From assembly GCA_021154325.1 (NCBI GenBank), contig JAJKIR010000133.1:1-64000 (forward strand): a stretch of 64,000 nt of DNA, read 5' to 3'. The first letter of the stretch is position 1. The number at the start of each line of letters is the position of its first letter. Both the position numbers and the translations under genes were made by a program. Positions 50,690 through 59,575 of this stretch are shown in pieces. The stretch is from Gemmatimonas sp. (GTDB lineage Bacteria > Gemmatimonadota > Gemmatimonadetes > Gemmatimonadales > Gemmatimonadaceae). The notes below the pieces were generated by a model. The model ran no database searches and was not told the origin of the DNA. It saw only the letters and a list, made by a program, of their open reading frames with translations.

Positions 50690-51938
50690 TGAGCTCGCGC
50701 ACGCGCGTTCGTTCGACGAGCGCATTCATCGCGCGAGCCGCATCGTGCAGCGCACGCTCCGGCGGCACCTGGCCCGAGAGCGCGCGATGCAGATCGATCT
50801 GCAACAGCTCCGAGAGCTGCGAGTAGATCGGCGTCGCCGGCCGCGGAACGGCGCGTTCGACGATCGACCGCGCGAGCGTCACCGGGATCGGGAGGATTGT
50901 GGCGAGCCGCGGGTCATCGTAGAGCACTGGGCGCGGCGGGTAGCCGCTCAATCGCGACCGGTCGAGCATCTGCTCTGGTGCGGTGAAAAACTCCACCACC
51001 TTCCACGCCGCGTCCGGATGCGCGGTGAATGCATTAATCGCCAACGCCGAGCCGCCTAACGTGGCGGTTGGCGCGCCCGCGGCGGCGCCCGGCATCGGTG
51101 CAACACCGAACTTTCCCGCGACGCGCGAGTCGCGCGGCTGCTTCAGCAGCGTCACCGCGTACGGCCAGTTGCGCATCATCGCCGCCGCTCCGTTCTGGAA
51201 GGCGAAGCGCGACTCCTCCTCGTGCCAGGTGAGAATGTCGGTCGGCGCGGCGCCGCTCGTGATGAGATCGCGCATGAAGCTCAACGCGCGAACGCCCTCC
51301 GGCGAGTCGACGACGACCCGTCCGTCGTCGGAGAGAATCTTTCCGCCGAAGGCGCCGAGGAACTCCACGAACGACGTGACGAGGCCCTCGTACCGGGCGC
51401 TCTGCCAGACGATGCCGTACGGCACCCTCTTCGCCCGCGCGCTCCGCGCCTCTGCCGCGAGCTCGTCCATCGATGCTGGCGCGGCGCGCATGAGATCCGT
51501 GCGCCAATACAACATCCCGACGTCCATGAACCACGGCACCGCGAACTGCGAGCCCGCCCACGTGTTCGCGGCGATCGTCGACGGAAAAAAGTTGCCGGCG
51601 TCGGGTTTCCAGCGGTCGAGCGGGAGCAGCCATCCCGCCGCCGCGAACTCAGGCGTCCATACGACGTCGAGTTGCAGGATGTCCGGCTCACCGGCGCGCG
51701 CGTTGAGCCACTGCACGAACAGCTGATGACGTTGCGTCGCGTCATCCGGAGTGCGTTGAATGCGGACGTGGATCCCCGGGTTCGCCTGCTCGAAGCGCGC
51801 CACGTGCCGCGTCAGCAGCTCGCCCTCGGCGCCTAACGCGCTGCCGGAGAACGTGACGACGGTGCGACGATCGTCGGGTTGGCCGCTGCGACAGGACGTC
51901 GCGACGAGAAGGAGAGCGGCCAGGACGAGGGTTCGCAT
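50655..51938 (-). CDS. Extracellular solute-binding lipoprotein of the carbohydrate ABC importer
   Basis: A 427-residue family 1 binding protein with lipobox VATSC (Cys16). Conserved features include GIHVRIQRTPDDATQRHQLF, EPDILQLDVVWTPEFAAAGW, VPWFMDVGMLYWRTDLM and FQNGAAAMMRNWPY, as in maltose/sugar-type binding proteins. It captures the solute in the periplasm and delivers it to the two permeases. It is the first gene of the operon; an imperfect 44-bp palindrome lies about 50 bp upstream. Two CGTTAGGC motifs are in the frame. Confidence 0.92.
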   Translation of the reverse strand: MRTLVLAALLLVATSCRSGQPDDRRTVVTFSGSALGAEGELLTRHVARFEQANPGIHVRIQRTPDDATQRHQLFVQWLNARAGEPDILQLDVVWTPEFAAAGWLLPLDRWKPDAGNFFPSTIAANTWAGSQFAVPWFMDVGMLYWRTDLMRAAPASMDELAAEARSARAKRVPYGIVWQSARYEGLVTSFVEFLGAFGGKILSDDGRVVVDSPEGVRALSFMRDLITSGAAPTDILTWHEEESRFAFQNGAAAMMRNWPYAVTLLKQPRDSRVAGKFGVAPMPGAAAGAPTATLGGSALAINAFTAHPDAAWKVVEFFTAPEQMLDRSRLSGYPPRPVLYDDPRLATILPIPVTLARSIVERAVPRPATPIYSQLSELLQIDLHRALSGQVPPERALHDAARAMNALVERTRVRELTAGRGPRGAGR

Positions 51939-51989
51939 GCGCGGGCAAGCTTACGCCTGGCGCGGCAGCCCTGCCAGTGCCACCAGGAC

Positions 51990-52033
51990 CCACGTATGGA
52001 AGTATTGGCATATGCCATTATTGCCATACGTGG
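51990..52033. promoter_or_regulatory. 44-bp concentric palindrome upstream of the importer operon
   Basis: Outer arms CCACGTATGG (51990-51999) and CCATACGTGG (52024-52033) and the inner palindrome TGGCATATGCCA (52006-52017) share one centre. The composition (AT-richer than the surroundings) and position, 52-95 bp upstream of the binding-protein start codon, fit an operator for a dimeric or tetrameric repressor such as a LacI-type protein, or a terminator for the upstream PAP2 gene. Confidence 0.5.
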
Positions 52034-52059
52034 CCTGCTATCGACTACGTCACCTACGT

Positions 52060-52902
52060 TCAGTCGAACGGAAACGAGAAGGAGAACGTCAATGGCGCTG
52101 GCGGCGTTTGCGCGGACGCGCGCTCCCGAGCCAGCATCCGCCCGCTGATCGTCCGCCCCACCACATACCCGAACAGCGCGCCGAAGACGGTGTCCGACAG
52201 CCAGTGCCGTCCGTCGACCACCCGGCCGGCGCCAATCGCGGTCACGTACCCGTACATGACCGGCTCCGCGAGATAGAGATCGAAGCGATGCGCAAGGAAG
52301 CTCGCGCATCCCATCGAGTTCGCGATGTGCCCACTGAAGAATGAGTGCTTGTTCCAGTCGCGCGTCCCGCGAAGGCGAACGTTGAACGGATCGTCAGGGG
52401 AGAGCCGTGGCCGATCGCGTTGCACAAAGAGAAAGATGAGGCCACGTACGCCGGCCGTCGTTAGGTGCGCGGTTGCGCAGCCGAGCCCCGCGTCGCGCAG
52501 CCCCTGGGATTTGGAGAAGGAGCCGGCGAGGTAGAGCGCCGCGGAAATCGGCAGCAGATATTGCCCGCTTCCGAGCTCGTACGCGGGGTAGTGAGCGCTC
52601 TCCCGCAATGGTGCGAGCATGGCGACGGGCCATGCATGGGGGTGGGTCGAGATCCAGTGCTGCACCGGCTCATCCAGCGCCGCGGCAATGCCAGTTGCCG
52701 CCACCACTGCCGCCACGCCTTCGGCATCCCGCGCGCGAGCGTGGGCCGGCGCGGTCCACACGCTCCACGCGTCCCCGCCGAGGCGCTGCAGCGCTCGCCA
52801 GGTGGAGTCGCCCCGGAGCTGCGCCGACGCAACGCGGGGACCCCAAACCAACACGAACAGGGATAGCAGGAAACTCGATTGTCGCCGTATCGTAGGCTGC
52901 AC
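52060..52902 (-). CDS. PAP2-family membrane-associated phosphatase
   Basis: A 280-residue secreted or membrane phosphatase with a signal peptide (SFLLSLFVLVWGPRVASAQ). The three acid-phosphatase motifs are present in modified form: VQRDRPRLSP, SFFSGHIANSM (His of the second motif) and GRVVDGRHWLSDTVFG (nucleophilic His). Substrates of this family are lipid phosphates or undecaprenyl pyrophosphate. The start is a GTG at 52902 with no ribosome site, since GYGGGAY heptamers begin four bases upstream. Confidence 0.87.
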   Translation of the reverse strand: MQPTIRRQSSFLLSLFVLVWGPRVASAQLRGDSTWRALQRLGGDAWSVWTAPAHARARDAEGVAAVVAATGIAAALDEPVQHWISTHPHAWPVAMLAPLRESAHYPAYELGSGQYLLPISAALYLAGSFSKSQGLRDAGLGCATAHLTTAGVRGLIFLFVQRDRPRLSPDDPFNVRLRGTRDWNKHSFFSGHIANSMGCASFLAHRFDLYLAEPVMYGYVTAIGAGRVVDGRHWLSDTVFGALFGYVVGRTISGRMLARERASAQTPPAPLTFSFSFPFD

Positions 52903-52905
52903 TGT

Positions 52906-52956
52906 GCGGGACGCGGGATGTGGGACGCGGAAGTTTCTCTACTCTCTACTCTCTAC
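52906..52956. repeat. Two heptamer families in a 62-bp divergent spacer
   Basis: GCGGGAC, GCGGGAT and GTGGGAC (52906-52926) are followed after 9 nt by TCTCTAC three times (52936-52956). The first family recurs at 9742 and 50617, the second at 20371. The spacer separates the start codons of the PAP2 gene and a small membrane-protein gene and has no room for ordinary ribosome sites. Confidence 0.85.
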
Positions 52957-52964
52957 TGATTGTC

Positions 52965-53228
52965 ATGGATCCTGATGTAATCACCTTCGCCGCCGTCTGC
53001 ACGACGATCGTCGCCACCATCGGCTGCCTCGTAGGCATCGGCGTTGCGGCCCGCCTGCTCCTGATGCGCGCCAAACGCCTCGCTACGCGACCGCCAGCAG
53101 ACAACGACCGGCTACTCCATCTCGAGCAAGCCGTCGACGCGATCGCAATCGAGATCGAGCGCATCTCGGAAGCGCAGCGGTTCCAGACGAAGCTGTTAGC
53201 CGATCGGACGGCGGACAGCGAACGGTGA
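52965..53228 (+). CDS. Small membrane protein with coiled-coil tail
   Basis: An 87-residue protein: membrane helix at about 7-32 (AAVCTTIVATIGCLVGIGVA), then a charged helical segment (RLLHLEQAVDAIAIEIERIS) that could form a coiled coil. Similar short one-helix proteins are found widely in Gemmatimonadota-type genomes, without function. The ATG at 52965 is used although no Shine-Dalgarno sequence is present. The stop codon lies inside the first heptamer of the following array. Confidence 0.7.
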   Translation: MDPDVITFAAVCTTIVATIGCLVGIGVAARLLLMRAKRLATRPPADNDRLLHLEQAVDAIAIEIERISEAQRFQTKLLADRTADSER

Positions 53229-53278
53229 ACGGTGAACGGTGAACGGACCACCGATCACCGTTCACCGACCACCGATCA
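53223..53278. repeat. Heptamer array CGGTGAA with inverted partner
   Basis: CGGTGAA occurs three times, then CGGACCA, then CCGATCA, CCGTTCA, CCGACCA and CCGATCA: eight consecutive 7-nt units over 56 bp. The first unit contains the stop codon of the small plus-strand gene and the last contains the stop codon of the convergent BNR gene. Confidence 0.93.
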
Positions 53279-56200
53279 CGGCACGATCCGGTTCCCTCCC
53301 AGGCGTTGATTGAACGAGTTCACGTCCAACGTCATCAGCTTCTCGAACTCCGCGCGCACCGCGGCGAGCTGCTGCTCGAGGAGCACGCGCACCGCCTTCT
53401 GCTGGTCCGTCGGCGCCCAGTCCGCGCTCGCCGAGCCAACGTCCGAAGCGACGCTCGCGAGCTTCTCATATAGCTGATTGGCCGACCGGAAGGCGTCCTC
53501 GCGCGCGCCCGTGAGATCGGTGTCGAAGAGCTTGCCCTCGAGCGCGAGCGTCTTCTTTTCCAGATCGCGGATCGATGCGAGTGATGAATCGATCGAGGCC
53601 AGAGCGAGCGTGGTGTCGCGCGTGGCACCGGCGAGCACCACGCCATCGGCGCCCGTCGCGCGCTCGCGCGTGTCGCGCTTGCGCTCGCTGAACATGTACG
53701 ACAGGTCGGCGAGCTGCTTCCGTACCCATTCGGCCTGGTCGATCATGTCAACGACGGTGTTCATGTCGCGGCGCAGCTCGAGTGATTCGGCGAGCTGCGC
53801 GGCGATGTCGGCATCGGTCGCGCCGCTGTTCGGGTCGCGCAGCACGCGCACGGGAGCGGCAATCGAGTCACGGCCGATCATCGCCGTCACGGTGTACGTG
53901 CCCGGCGCCACGAGCGGACCGACCTGACCACCGACGATGTCGAGGTCCCAGGTCACGAGGGGGCGCACGCCGCTCGATCGAACATGGGCGTGGGCCGGCG
54001 GCGCGGCGCGCAGCTTCGCCGCGCGCGGCGCGTCGTAGCGCAGATCCCACCAGGCGCGATTCAATCCCGTTCGCGCCGGCGCGGCAGTGAATCGCCTAAC
54101 GACTCGGCCCTGCGCGTCGGTGACGGTGAAGCGCACGGAGTCGCGACGGGCAGTGGAGTCTCGTCGCGCCAGCGTATCCCGGCCGGCGCTGTCGCCGCGT
54201 GAGCGCGCCGAGTCGGCGCGCGCGCTCGGCACGGCGGGGGTGTTGCGGAGTCCGGTCCTGCGATCGTTAGGCTCCGTGGCACCGGTCGTGCGCTCGACGG
54301 CCGCCGTGATCACGGCCGCGCTCTCCGGCTCGACGCCGCGGCGCACGAAGAAGTTGATCGCCGCGCCGTACTGCGGGTCCTCGCCCGAGACGAGCGAGTT
54401 GGGAGCGGAGTGGTGGTTCTGGAGCTTGCGGAAGCGATACGTGTCGCGGAGAGGCAGCATCGCCGCGCGCTGCGCTCCGCCAACCGCGCGATCGAGATTC
54501 CGGACTGCCGCGATGTCGTCGAGGATCCAGAAGCCGCGGCCGTATGTAGAGATCACCAGATCATTGAAGTGCGGCTGCACGGTCAGCCACGACACCGGTG
54601 CGTGGGGCAGGTTGTTCTGGAGCGGCTGCCACGTCGCTCCATCGTCGAGGGAGAACCAGACGCCGTTCTCCGTGCCCGCGTAGAGCATGCCTCGTCTCAC
54701 GGGATCCTCGCGGACGCAGTGCACGTAGCTGAAGACGGACTTCGGGATCCCGCCCGAGATGAGCTTCCATGTCTTTCCGTAGTCCGTCGTCTTGTAGATG
54801 TACGGATCGCGATCGTTCATCTGATGCGCGTCGACGGAGACGTACGCGGTGCCGACGTCGTAGCGCGACGGCTCGACGTTGGAGACGGCCGCGAACTTGA
54901 CGGCGCCGTTAGGCGTGACGTTCGTCCACGTCTTGCCGTCGTCGCGCGTGAGCTGGACGAGCCCGTCCATCGTTCCAGCCCAGATCACGCCCTTGGCGAC
55001 CGGGGATTCCGCGATCGCGAAGACGACGATCGAGCTCTCGACGTAGAGATTGTCGGTGACGAGCCCGCCGCTCGACCGCTGCTTGATCGTGTCGTTGGTG
55101 GTGAGGTCGGGGCTGATGACCTCCCAACTCTGCCCGCCATTGCGGGTGCGATGGACGTACTGGCTGCCAACGTAGACGGTGTTGTGGTCGTGCGGTGAGA
55201 TCGCGATCGGGAACGTCCAGTTCCAGCGGTACTTCAGGTCTCTTGGCGACACGCCGTAGCCGGCCTCCGGCCACACCTCGACGGCGCGGGCCATACGCGT
55301 GCTCTGATCGTAGCGCTCGAGACCCGCGTCGTAGCAACCGCTCCAGACGATGTTCTGATCAACGGTGTCGGGCACGGCGAAGCCGGACTCGCAGCCGCCA
55401 ACCGCGGTCCAGAGCCCGATCGAGCGGCCGTTCTCGCGCGAGTTCGATGTGCCCATGTACGAGTAACCGTCCTGCCGATTCCCGTAGACGTTGTAGGGGA
55501 CGCGGTTGTCGACAAAGACATGGTACATCTGCGCGTTAGGCAGCACGATGCGCGTCCAGCTCCGGCCGCGGTCGACGGAGATGCCGACGCCGCCGTCGTC
55601 GCCAACCATCATCCGGTCCGCGTTCTCGGGATCGATCCAGATGTCGTGCAGGTCGCCGCCGGCGCGGGGCGGGGTCGGTGCCTTCGTGAGGCCGCCGTCC
55701 AGCGACCAGGAGAAGCGCACGCTCACGAAATAGAGTCTATTCTCATCATCGGGCGCGACGGCGAAGCGTGTGTAGTAGTGCGGCCGCTCGAGGAAGTCGT
55801 GGTCCTGATTGACCAGCCGCCAGTGGCGACCAGCGTCGTCAGACCGATAGAGCCCGGGATCCTTCGTCTCGATGAGCGCGTACATGCGATTGGGATCGCG
55901 CCGCGCGATCTGCACGGCGATCTTCCCCATCGCCTCGCGCGGCAAGCCGTCGGTGAGTCGGCGCCACGTGGTGCCGCCATCCTTCGATTGATAGACGCCA
56001 CTCCCCCGCCCACCGCTCTCGACACTCCAGGGGTGGATCATGAACTGCCACATCCCAGCGATGAGCACATTCGGATCGTGCGCGTCGAGTGCGATGTCGG
56101 ACGCTCCGGTGGAGTCGTTCACGAACAGGACTCGCTCCCACGACGCGCCGCCGTCGCGCGACCGATACACGCCCCGCTCCTGTTGCGTGCCATATCCCGC

Positions 56201-56680
56201 GCCTAACGCCGCGGCGTAGACGACGCGCGCGTCGCGCGGATCGACGACGATGCGGCCGATGCGGCCCGACCGCTCGAGCCCGGCGTGCGCCCAGGTCTTT
56301 CCCGCGTCGGTCGACTTCCACACACCGTTGCCGATCGAGATGTTGCTCCGCACGAACGTCTCGCCGGTACCGATGTACAGCACGTTGTGATCGGACGGGG
56401 CGATCGCGATCGATCCGACCGACGAGAATGGCAGGCTGTCGGTGAGCGGCTCCCATCGCGTGCCGCCGTCGGTCGATTTGAAGAGGCCGCCCGAGGCCGC
56501 GCCCGCGTAGTAGACGCGCGATTCACCGGGCTCCCCAACGACGGCGATGACGCGATTCCCGTCCGGTCCGATGAAGCGCCAATGGAGAGACTCGTACAGC
56601 TTGGGATCGAGTCGTTGCGCGCCGGCGTTCGCGGCTGCACCGAGCGCGAGAAGAAATGCGATGGCAAGACGCTGAATCAT
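53276..56680 (-). CDS. Secreted BNR/sortilin-like beta-propeller protein
   Basis: An 1134-residue exported protein (signal MIQRLAIAFLLALGAAANAG, cleavage after AQ). It contains many BNR/Asp-box repeats of the type SxDxGxTW: STDGGTRWEPL, STDAGKTWAHAG, SRDGGASWERV, SKDGGTTWRRL, TDYGKTWKLI and LDDGATWQPL. This builds two propellers (about 30-700), as in VPS10/sortilin-related proteins and exo-sialidase-like hydrolases. The last 350 residues, with RTGLNRAWWDLRYDAP and a helical end, are a conserved tail in this family. Enzymatic function is often assumed (glycosyl hydrolase) but no active site is identifiable here. Starts at the ATG at 56680. Confidence 0.88.
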   Translation of the reverse strand: MIQRLAIAFLLALGAAANAGAQRLDPKLYESLHWRFIGPDGNRVIAVVGEPGESRVYYAGAASGGLFKSTDGGTRWEPLTDSLPFSSVGSIAIAPSDHNVLYIGTGETFVRSNISIGNGVWKSTDAGKTWAHAGLERSGRIGRIVVDPRDARVVYAAALGAGYGTQQERGVYRSRDGGASWERVLFVNDSTGASDIALDAHDPNVLIAGMWQFMIHPWSVESGGRGSGVYQSKDGGTTWRRLTDGLPREAMGKIAVQIARRDPNRMYALIETKDPGLYRSDDAGRHWRLVNQDHDFLERPHYYTRFAVAPDDENRLYFVSVRFSWSLDGGLTKAPTPPRAGGDLHDIWIDPENADRMMVGDDGGVGISVDRGRSWTRIVLPNAQMYHVFVDNRVPYNVYGNRQDGYSYMGTSNSRENGRSIGLWTAVGGCESGFAVPDTVDQNIVWSGCYDAGLERYDQSTRMARAVEVWPEAGYGVSPRDLKYRWNWTFPIAISPHDHNTVYVGSQYVHRTRNGGQSWEVISPDLTTNDTIKQRSSGGLVTDNLYVESSIVVFAIAESPVAKGVIWAGTMDGLVQLTRDDGKTWTNVTPNGAVKFAAVSNVEPSRYDVGTAYVSVDAHQMNDRDPYIYKTTDYGKTWKLISGGIPKSVFSYVHCVREDPVRRGMLYAGTENGVWFSLDDGATWQPLQNNLPHAPVSWLTVQPHFNDLVISTYGRGFWILDDIAAVRNLDRAVGGAQRAAMLPLRDTYRFRKLQNHHSAPNSLVSGEDPQYGAAINFFVRRGVEPESAAVITAAVERTTGATEPNDRRTGLRNTPAVPSARADSARSRGDSAGRDTLARRDSTARRDSVRFTVTDAQGRVVRRFTAAPARTGLNRAWWDLRYDAPRAAKLRAAPPAHAHVRSSGVRPLVTWDLDIVGGQVGPLVAPGTYTVTAMIGRDSIAAPVRVLRDPNSGATDADIAAQLAESLELRRDMNTVVDMIDQAEWVRKQLADLSYMFSERKRDTRERATGADGVVLAGATRDTTLALASIDSSLASIRDLEKKTLALEGKLFDTDLTGAREDAFRSANQLYEKLASVASDVGSASADWAPTDQQKAVRVLLEQQLAAVRAEFEKLMTLDVNSFNQRLGGNRIVP

Positions 56681-56703
56681 GGTTTTTTCCAGCGAGATGA
56701 GCT

Positions 56704-56771
56704 GGAGCGCGCGCGAGCAGCGCGCGCGACTCCATACAGGACCGCTCATGCACGCGCCAGCGTGCATGAGC
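56704..56771. promoter_or_regulatory. Two adjacent hairpins in a divergent spacer
   Basis: GGAG plus CGCGCGCG, then AGCAG, then CGCGCGCG and A plus CTCC (56704-56733) form one stem. GCTCATGCACGC, loop GCCA, GCGTGCATGAGC (56744-56771) is a perfect 12-bp stem. They lie between the start codons of the BNR gene and the DJ-1-like gene. Confidence 0.6.
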
Positions 56772-56851
56772 GCGCTCAAGCATAGCTCGTCGGCGCGCTC
56801 GTTGCACCACCCTCGGCCACACTGTGACTCTCAACGAGGAGGACTTCAGGG

Positions 56852-57454
56852 ATGGCAACCAACAACCTCTACGGCAAGCGCGTCGCGATTCTCGCGACGG
56901 ATGGCGTCGAACAGGTCGAGCTCACCGAGCCCCGGAAGGCGCTCGATCAGGCGGGCGCGAAGACGGTCGTCGTGTCGCCCAAGAGTGGCAAGATCAAAGG
57001 CTGGCAGCACGACCACTGGGGCGACGAGATTCCCGTCGACCTCCCGCTCGAGAGCGCGACCGCCGAGACCTTTGACGCGCTGTTGCTACCGGGCGGCGTG
57101 ATGAACCCCGATCACCTGCGCCAGAACAAGCAGGCCGTTCAGTTCGTCCGGCGCTTCTTCGAGGCGGGCAAGCCCGTCGCCGCGATCTGCCACGGTCCGT
57201 GGCTGCTGGTCGAGGCGGACGTCGTGCGCGGGCGCACCGTTACGAGCTGGCCGTCGCTCGAGACCGACCTGCGCAATGCCGGCGCCGAGTGGGTGGATCG
57301 CGAGGTCGCGACCGACGAGGGGCTCGTCACCAGCCGCAAGCCCGACGACATTCCCGCCTTCAACAAGAAGATGATCGAGGAGTTCGCGGAAGGCACGCAC
57401 CAGGGCCAGCGCGATGCAGCCCGCGCGAGCGCTCGTACCGAAGCGCGTGCCTAA
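56852..57454 (+). CDS. DJ-1/PfpI superfamily protein
   Basis: A 200-residue type 1 glutamine amidotransferase-like protein. The nucleophile elbow AAICHGPWLL contains Cys113 and His114, the conserved acid is Glu20 in DGVEQVEL, and WQHDHWGDEIPVDLPL matches YhbO/PfpI protein-deglycase-type members. It is a cytoplasmic stress protein acting on glyoxal adducts or as a peptidase in related families. GAGGAGG precedes the ATG. Its stop codon TAA lies in a GCCTAACG motif. Confidence 0.92.
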   Translation: MATNNLYGKRVAILATDGVEQVELTEPRKALDQAGAKTVVVSPKSGKIKGWQHDHWGDEIPVDLPLESATAETFDALLLPGGVMNPDHLRQNKQAVQFVRRFFEAGKPVAAICHGPWLLVEADVVRGRTVTSWPSLETDLRNAGAEWVDREVATDEGLVTSRKPDDIPAFNKKMIEEFAEGTHQGQRDAARASARTEARA

Positions 57455-57467
57455 CGCTTCACTCGCC

Positions 57468-57494
57468 CGCGAGCCGCGTCGTCAGCGGCTCGCG
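57468..57494. terminator. 10-bp hairpin at the convergent end of the DJ-1 and VWA genes
   Basis: CGCGAGCCGC, loop GTCGTCA, GCGGCTCGCG. It begins 13 bp after the DJ-1-type stop codon and its right half is inside the last codons of the VWA gene. There is no U-run, so termination is only probable. Confidence 0.5.
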
Positions 57495-59410
57495 ACGCCG
57501 AGGCGCGACGTGGCTCGCACGAGGTCGACGAACGACGCGCGATAATGATCCGGATCCGCGCCTAACGACTCCCGCGCCAGCGCCTCGACGTCGCCGTAGG
57601 TGAAGTGGCCGCGGTGCGGCGAGTCGCGGAGGATCATCCCGTAGCCGGCGACCGCGAGCGCGAAGCCGAAGTCCGTCGACGCCGGCGTCAGCTCGTCGCG
57701 CACGGTGTGCTCCATGAGGCGGCTCGCGGCGCCGCTGTCGCGCGGCGGCTTGTAACGAATGCTCACCGTCAACAGCTCGTCGGTTCGCGCCGCCGTGGTC
57801 GTGCGTCCCGGCTGCTGGTACCGGAGCGGCGCCACGCTCCCGCGGGCGTCCGCCGAATCCTTCCGCACGGACGCGGGAATGATCTCGTAGATCGCCGTCA
57901 CGGAATGGCCGGCGCCCATGTCGCCGGCGTCCTTCGCATCGTTGACAAAGTCTTCGGTGCGCAGCAGCCGGTCCTCGTAGCCGATGAGCCGATACGATGC
58001 GACGCGCGTCGGATTGAACTCCACCTGCAGCTTCACGTCCTTCGCCACCGTCACGAGCGTACCGCCCATCTCCTGCACGAGCACCTTTCGCGCTTCGGCG
58101 AGACTCTCGATGTACGCGTAGTTGCCGTCGCCTTTGTCGGCGAGCTGCTCCATCCGCGAATCCTTGAGATTCCCCATGCCGAAGCCGAGTACCGTCAGCG
58201 CAGTCCCCTCGGCGCGTCGCTTCGCGACGAGATCGACGAGCTCCGACGTGCTCGAGACGCCGACGTTGAAATCGCCGTCGGTGGCAAGGATGACGCGATT
58301 GTTGCCGCCCCTGATGAAGCTCGACTTCGCGATGTCGTAGGCGAGCCGAATGCCTTCACCGCCGGCGGTCGAGCCGCCCGCCTCGAGCCGATCGATGACA
58401 TCGAGGATCTTCTCCTTGTCCGCGCCCGACGTCGATGGCAGCACGAGCCCGGCGCTGCCGGCATAGACGACGATCGCGACCCGATCCTGCTGGCGCAGCT
58501 GCGCCACGAGCAGCCGCAGCGCGCTCTTCACGAGCGGCAGCTTGTTAGGCGACCACATGGAGCCGGAGACGTCGATCAGAAACACGAGGTTGCTCGCGGG
58601 CAGCTGGGCCGTCTCGATGCGAGCCGTCTGGAGGCCGATGCGCACGACGCGATGCGTCGGCGTCCACGGCGCGGCCGCGACGTCGGTCGTGACGGCCACC
58701 GGCTCGCCGCTCGTCGACGCCGGCGCGGCGTAGTCGTACGGAAAATAGTTTATCAACTCCTCAATGCGGACGGCGCCGCGCGGCGGGAGCTTGCCGTCGG
58801 TGATGAAGCGCCTCACGTTGCTGTACGACGCGCGATCCACGTCGACAGAAAAGGTGGAACGCGGGCTCGCGGTAACGGCAACGAACTCGTTGTCCGGATG
58901 CGCGTCGTATTCCTCGGTATTGAAATTCGGATCACGCTCCAGCGCCGCGGCGGGCGTCGCGACGACGATAGCGCCATTAGCCGCCGTCGCTCCGTACACC
59001 GAGGCTGACATGCTGCCGCGGATGCGGATGGAGCTCGCTCCTTCAGCGGTGACGACCACCTGCTCGAGCTGAACGGACATCGGCAGCAGCGCGAAATCGA
59101 CACGCGTGCTGTCTGGCGCGAGCGTGATCTCGCGTGCGACGAGCTGATAACCGAGGCGCCGAGCGATGATCGTGATGCGCTGTCCGGCAGTCGCGTTGGT
59201 GAGCGTGAGGCGGTACCGGCCACCGGCGTCCGTCAGCACACCACTGGAACCGTTCTTGATCTGCACGGCGACACCCGCGATTGCCGCCTTGGTGCTGCTG
59301 TCCCTCACGGCACCGTACACGACGATGACGGGTGCCGGAACGGGGGGAGACGCCAACGGGTGCGGCGCGAGCGATGCAACCGCGAGCGCCACGAGCAAGG
59401 GAGCGCGCAT
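57482..59410 (-). CDS. Exported VWA (YfbK-type) protein with carboxypeptidase-regulatory and plug-like segments
   Basis: A 642-residue protein with a signal peptide. Residues 30-115 form a carboxypeptidase-regulatory-like domain (VYGAVRDSSTKAAIAG, GRYRLTLTNATAGQ). Residues 115-155 (QVVVTAEGASSIRIRGSMSA, VYGATAANGAIVVAT) resemble the TonB-receptor plug end. Next comes the YfbK N-terminal part (YSNVRRFITDGKLPPRGAVR), a VWA domain with MIDAS DVSGS (280-284) and a DUF3520-like tail (LRTEDFVNDAKDAGDMGAGH). YfbK-type proteins are thought to be membrane-attached scaffolds. GAGGAGG precedes the ATG at 59410. Confidence 0.9.
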   Translation of the reverse strand: MRAPLLVALAVASLAPHPLASPPVPAPVIVVYGAVRDSSTKAAIAGVAVQIKNGSSGVLTDAGGRYRLTLTNATAGQRITIIARRLGYQLVAREITLAPDSTRVDFALLPMSVQLEQVVVTAEGASSIRIRGSMSASVYGATAANGAIVVATPAAALERDPNFNTEEYDAHPDNEFVAVTASPRSTFSVDVDRASYSNVRRFITDGKLPPRGAVRIEELINYFPYDYAAPASTSGEPVAVTTDVAAAPWTPTHRVVRIGLQTARIETAQLPASNLVFLIDVSGSMWSPNKLPLVKSALRLLVAQLRQQDRVAIVVYAGSAGLVLPSTSGADKEKILDVIDRLEAGGSTAGGEGIRLAYDIAKSSFIRGGNNRVILATDGDFNVGVSSTSELVDLVAKRRAEGTALTVLGFGMGNLKDSRMEQLADKGDGNYAYIESLAEARKVLVQEMGGTLVTVAKDVKLQVEFNPTRVASYRLIGYEDRLLRTEDFVNDAKDAGDMGAGHSVTAIYEIIPASVRKDSADARGSVAPLRYQQPGRTTTAARTDELLTVSIRYKPPRDSGAASRLMEHTVRDELTPASTDFGFALAVAGYGMILRDSPHRGHFTYGDVEALARESLGADPDHYRASFVDLVRATSRLGVASR

Positions 59411-59575
59411 GAGACCCTCCTCGGTCGTTGAGCAGCGACAACAACATTCGGATATGCTCAACAACTACGGGATCATCGGGCCGCGTCACGCGTCGAAACG
59501 GTTACGGCTCCGTGTCACACGGACAATCTGACAGATGTGACGCGACGTATGTTCGAGGGGTTGCGTCCGCCTAAC

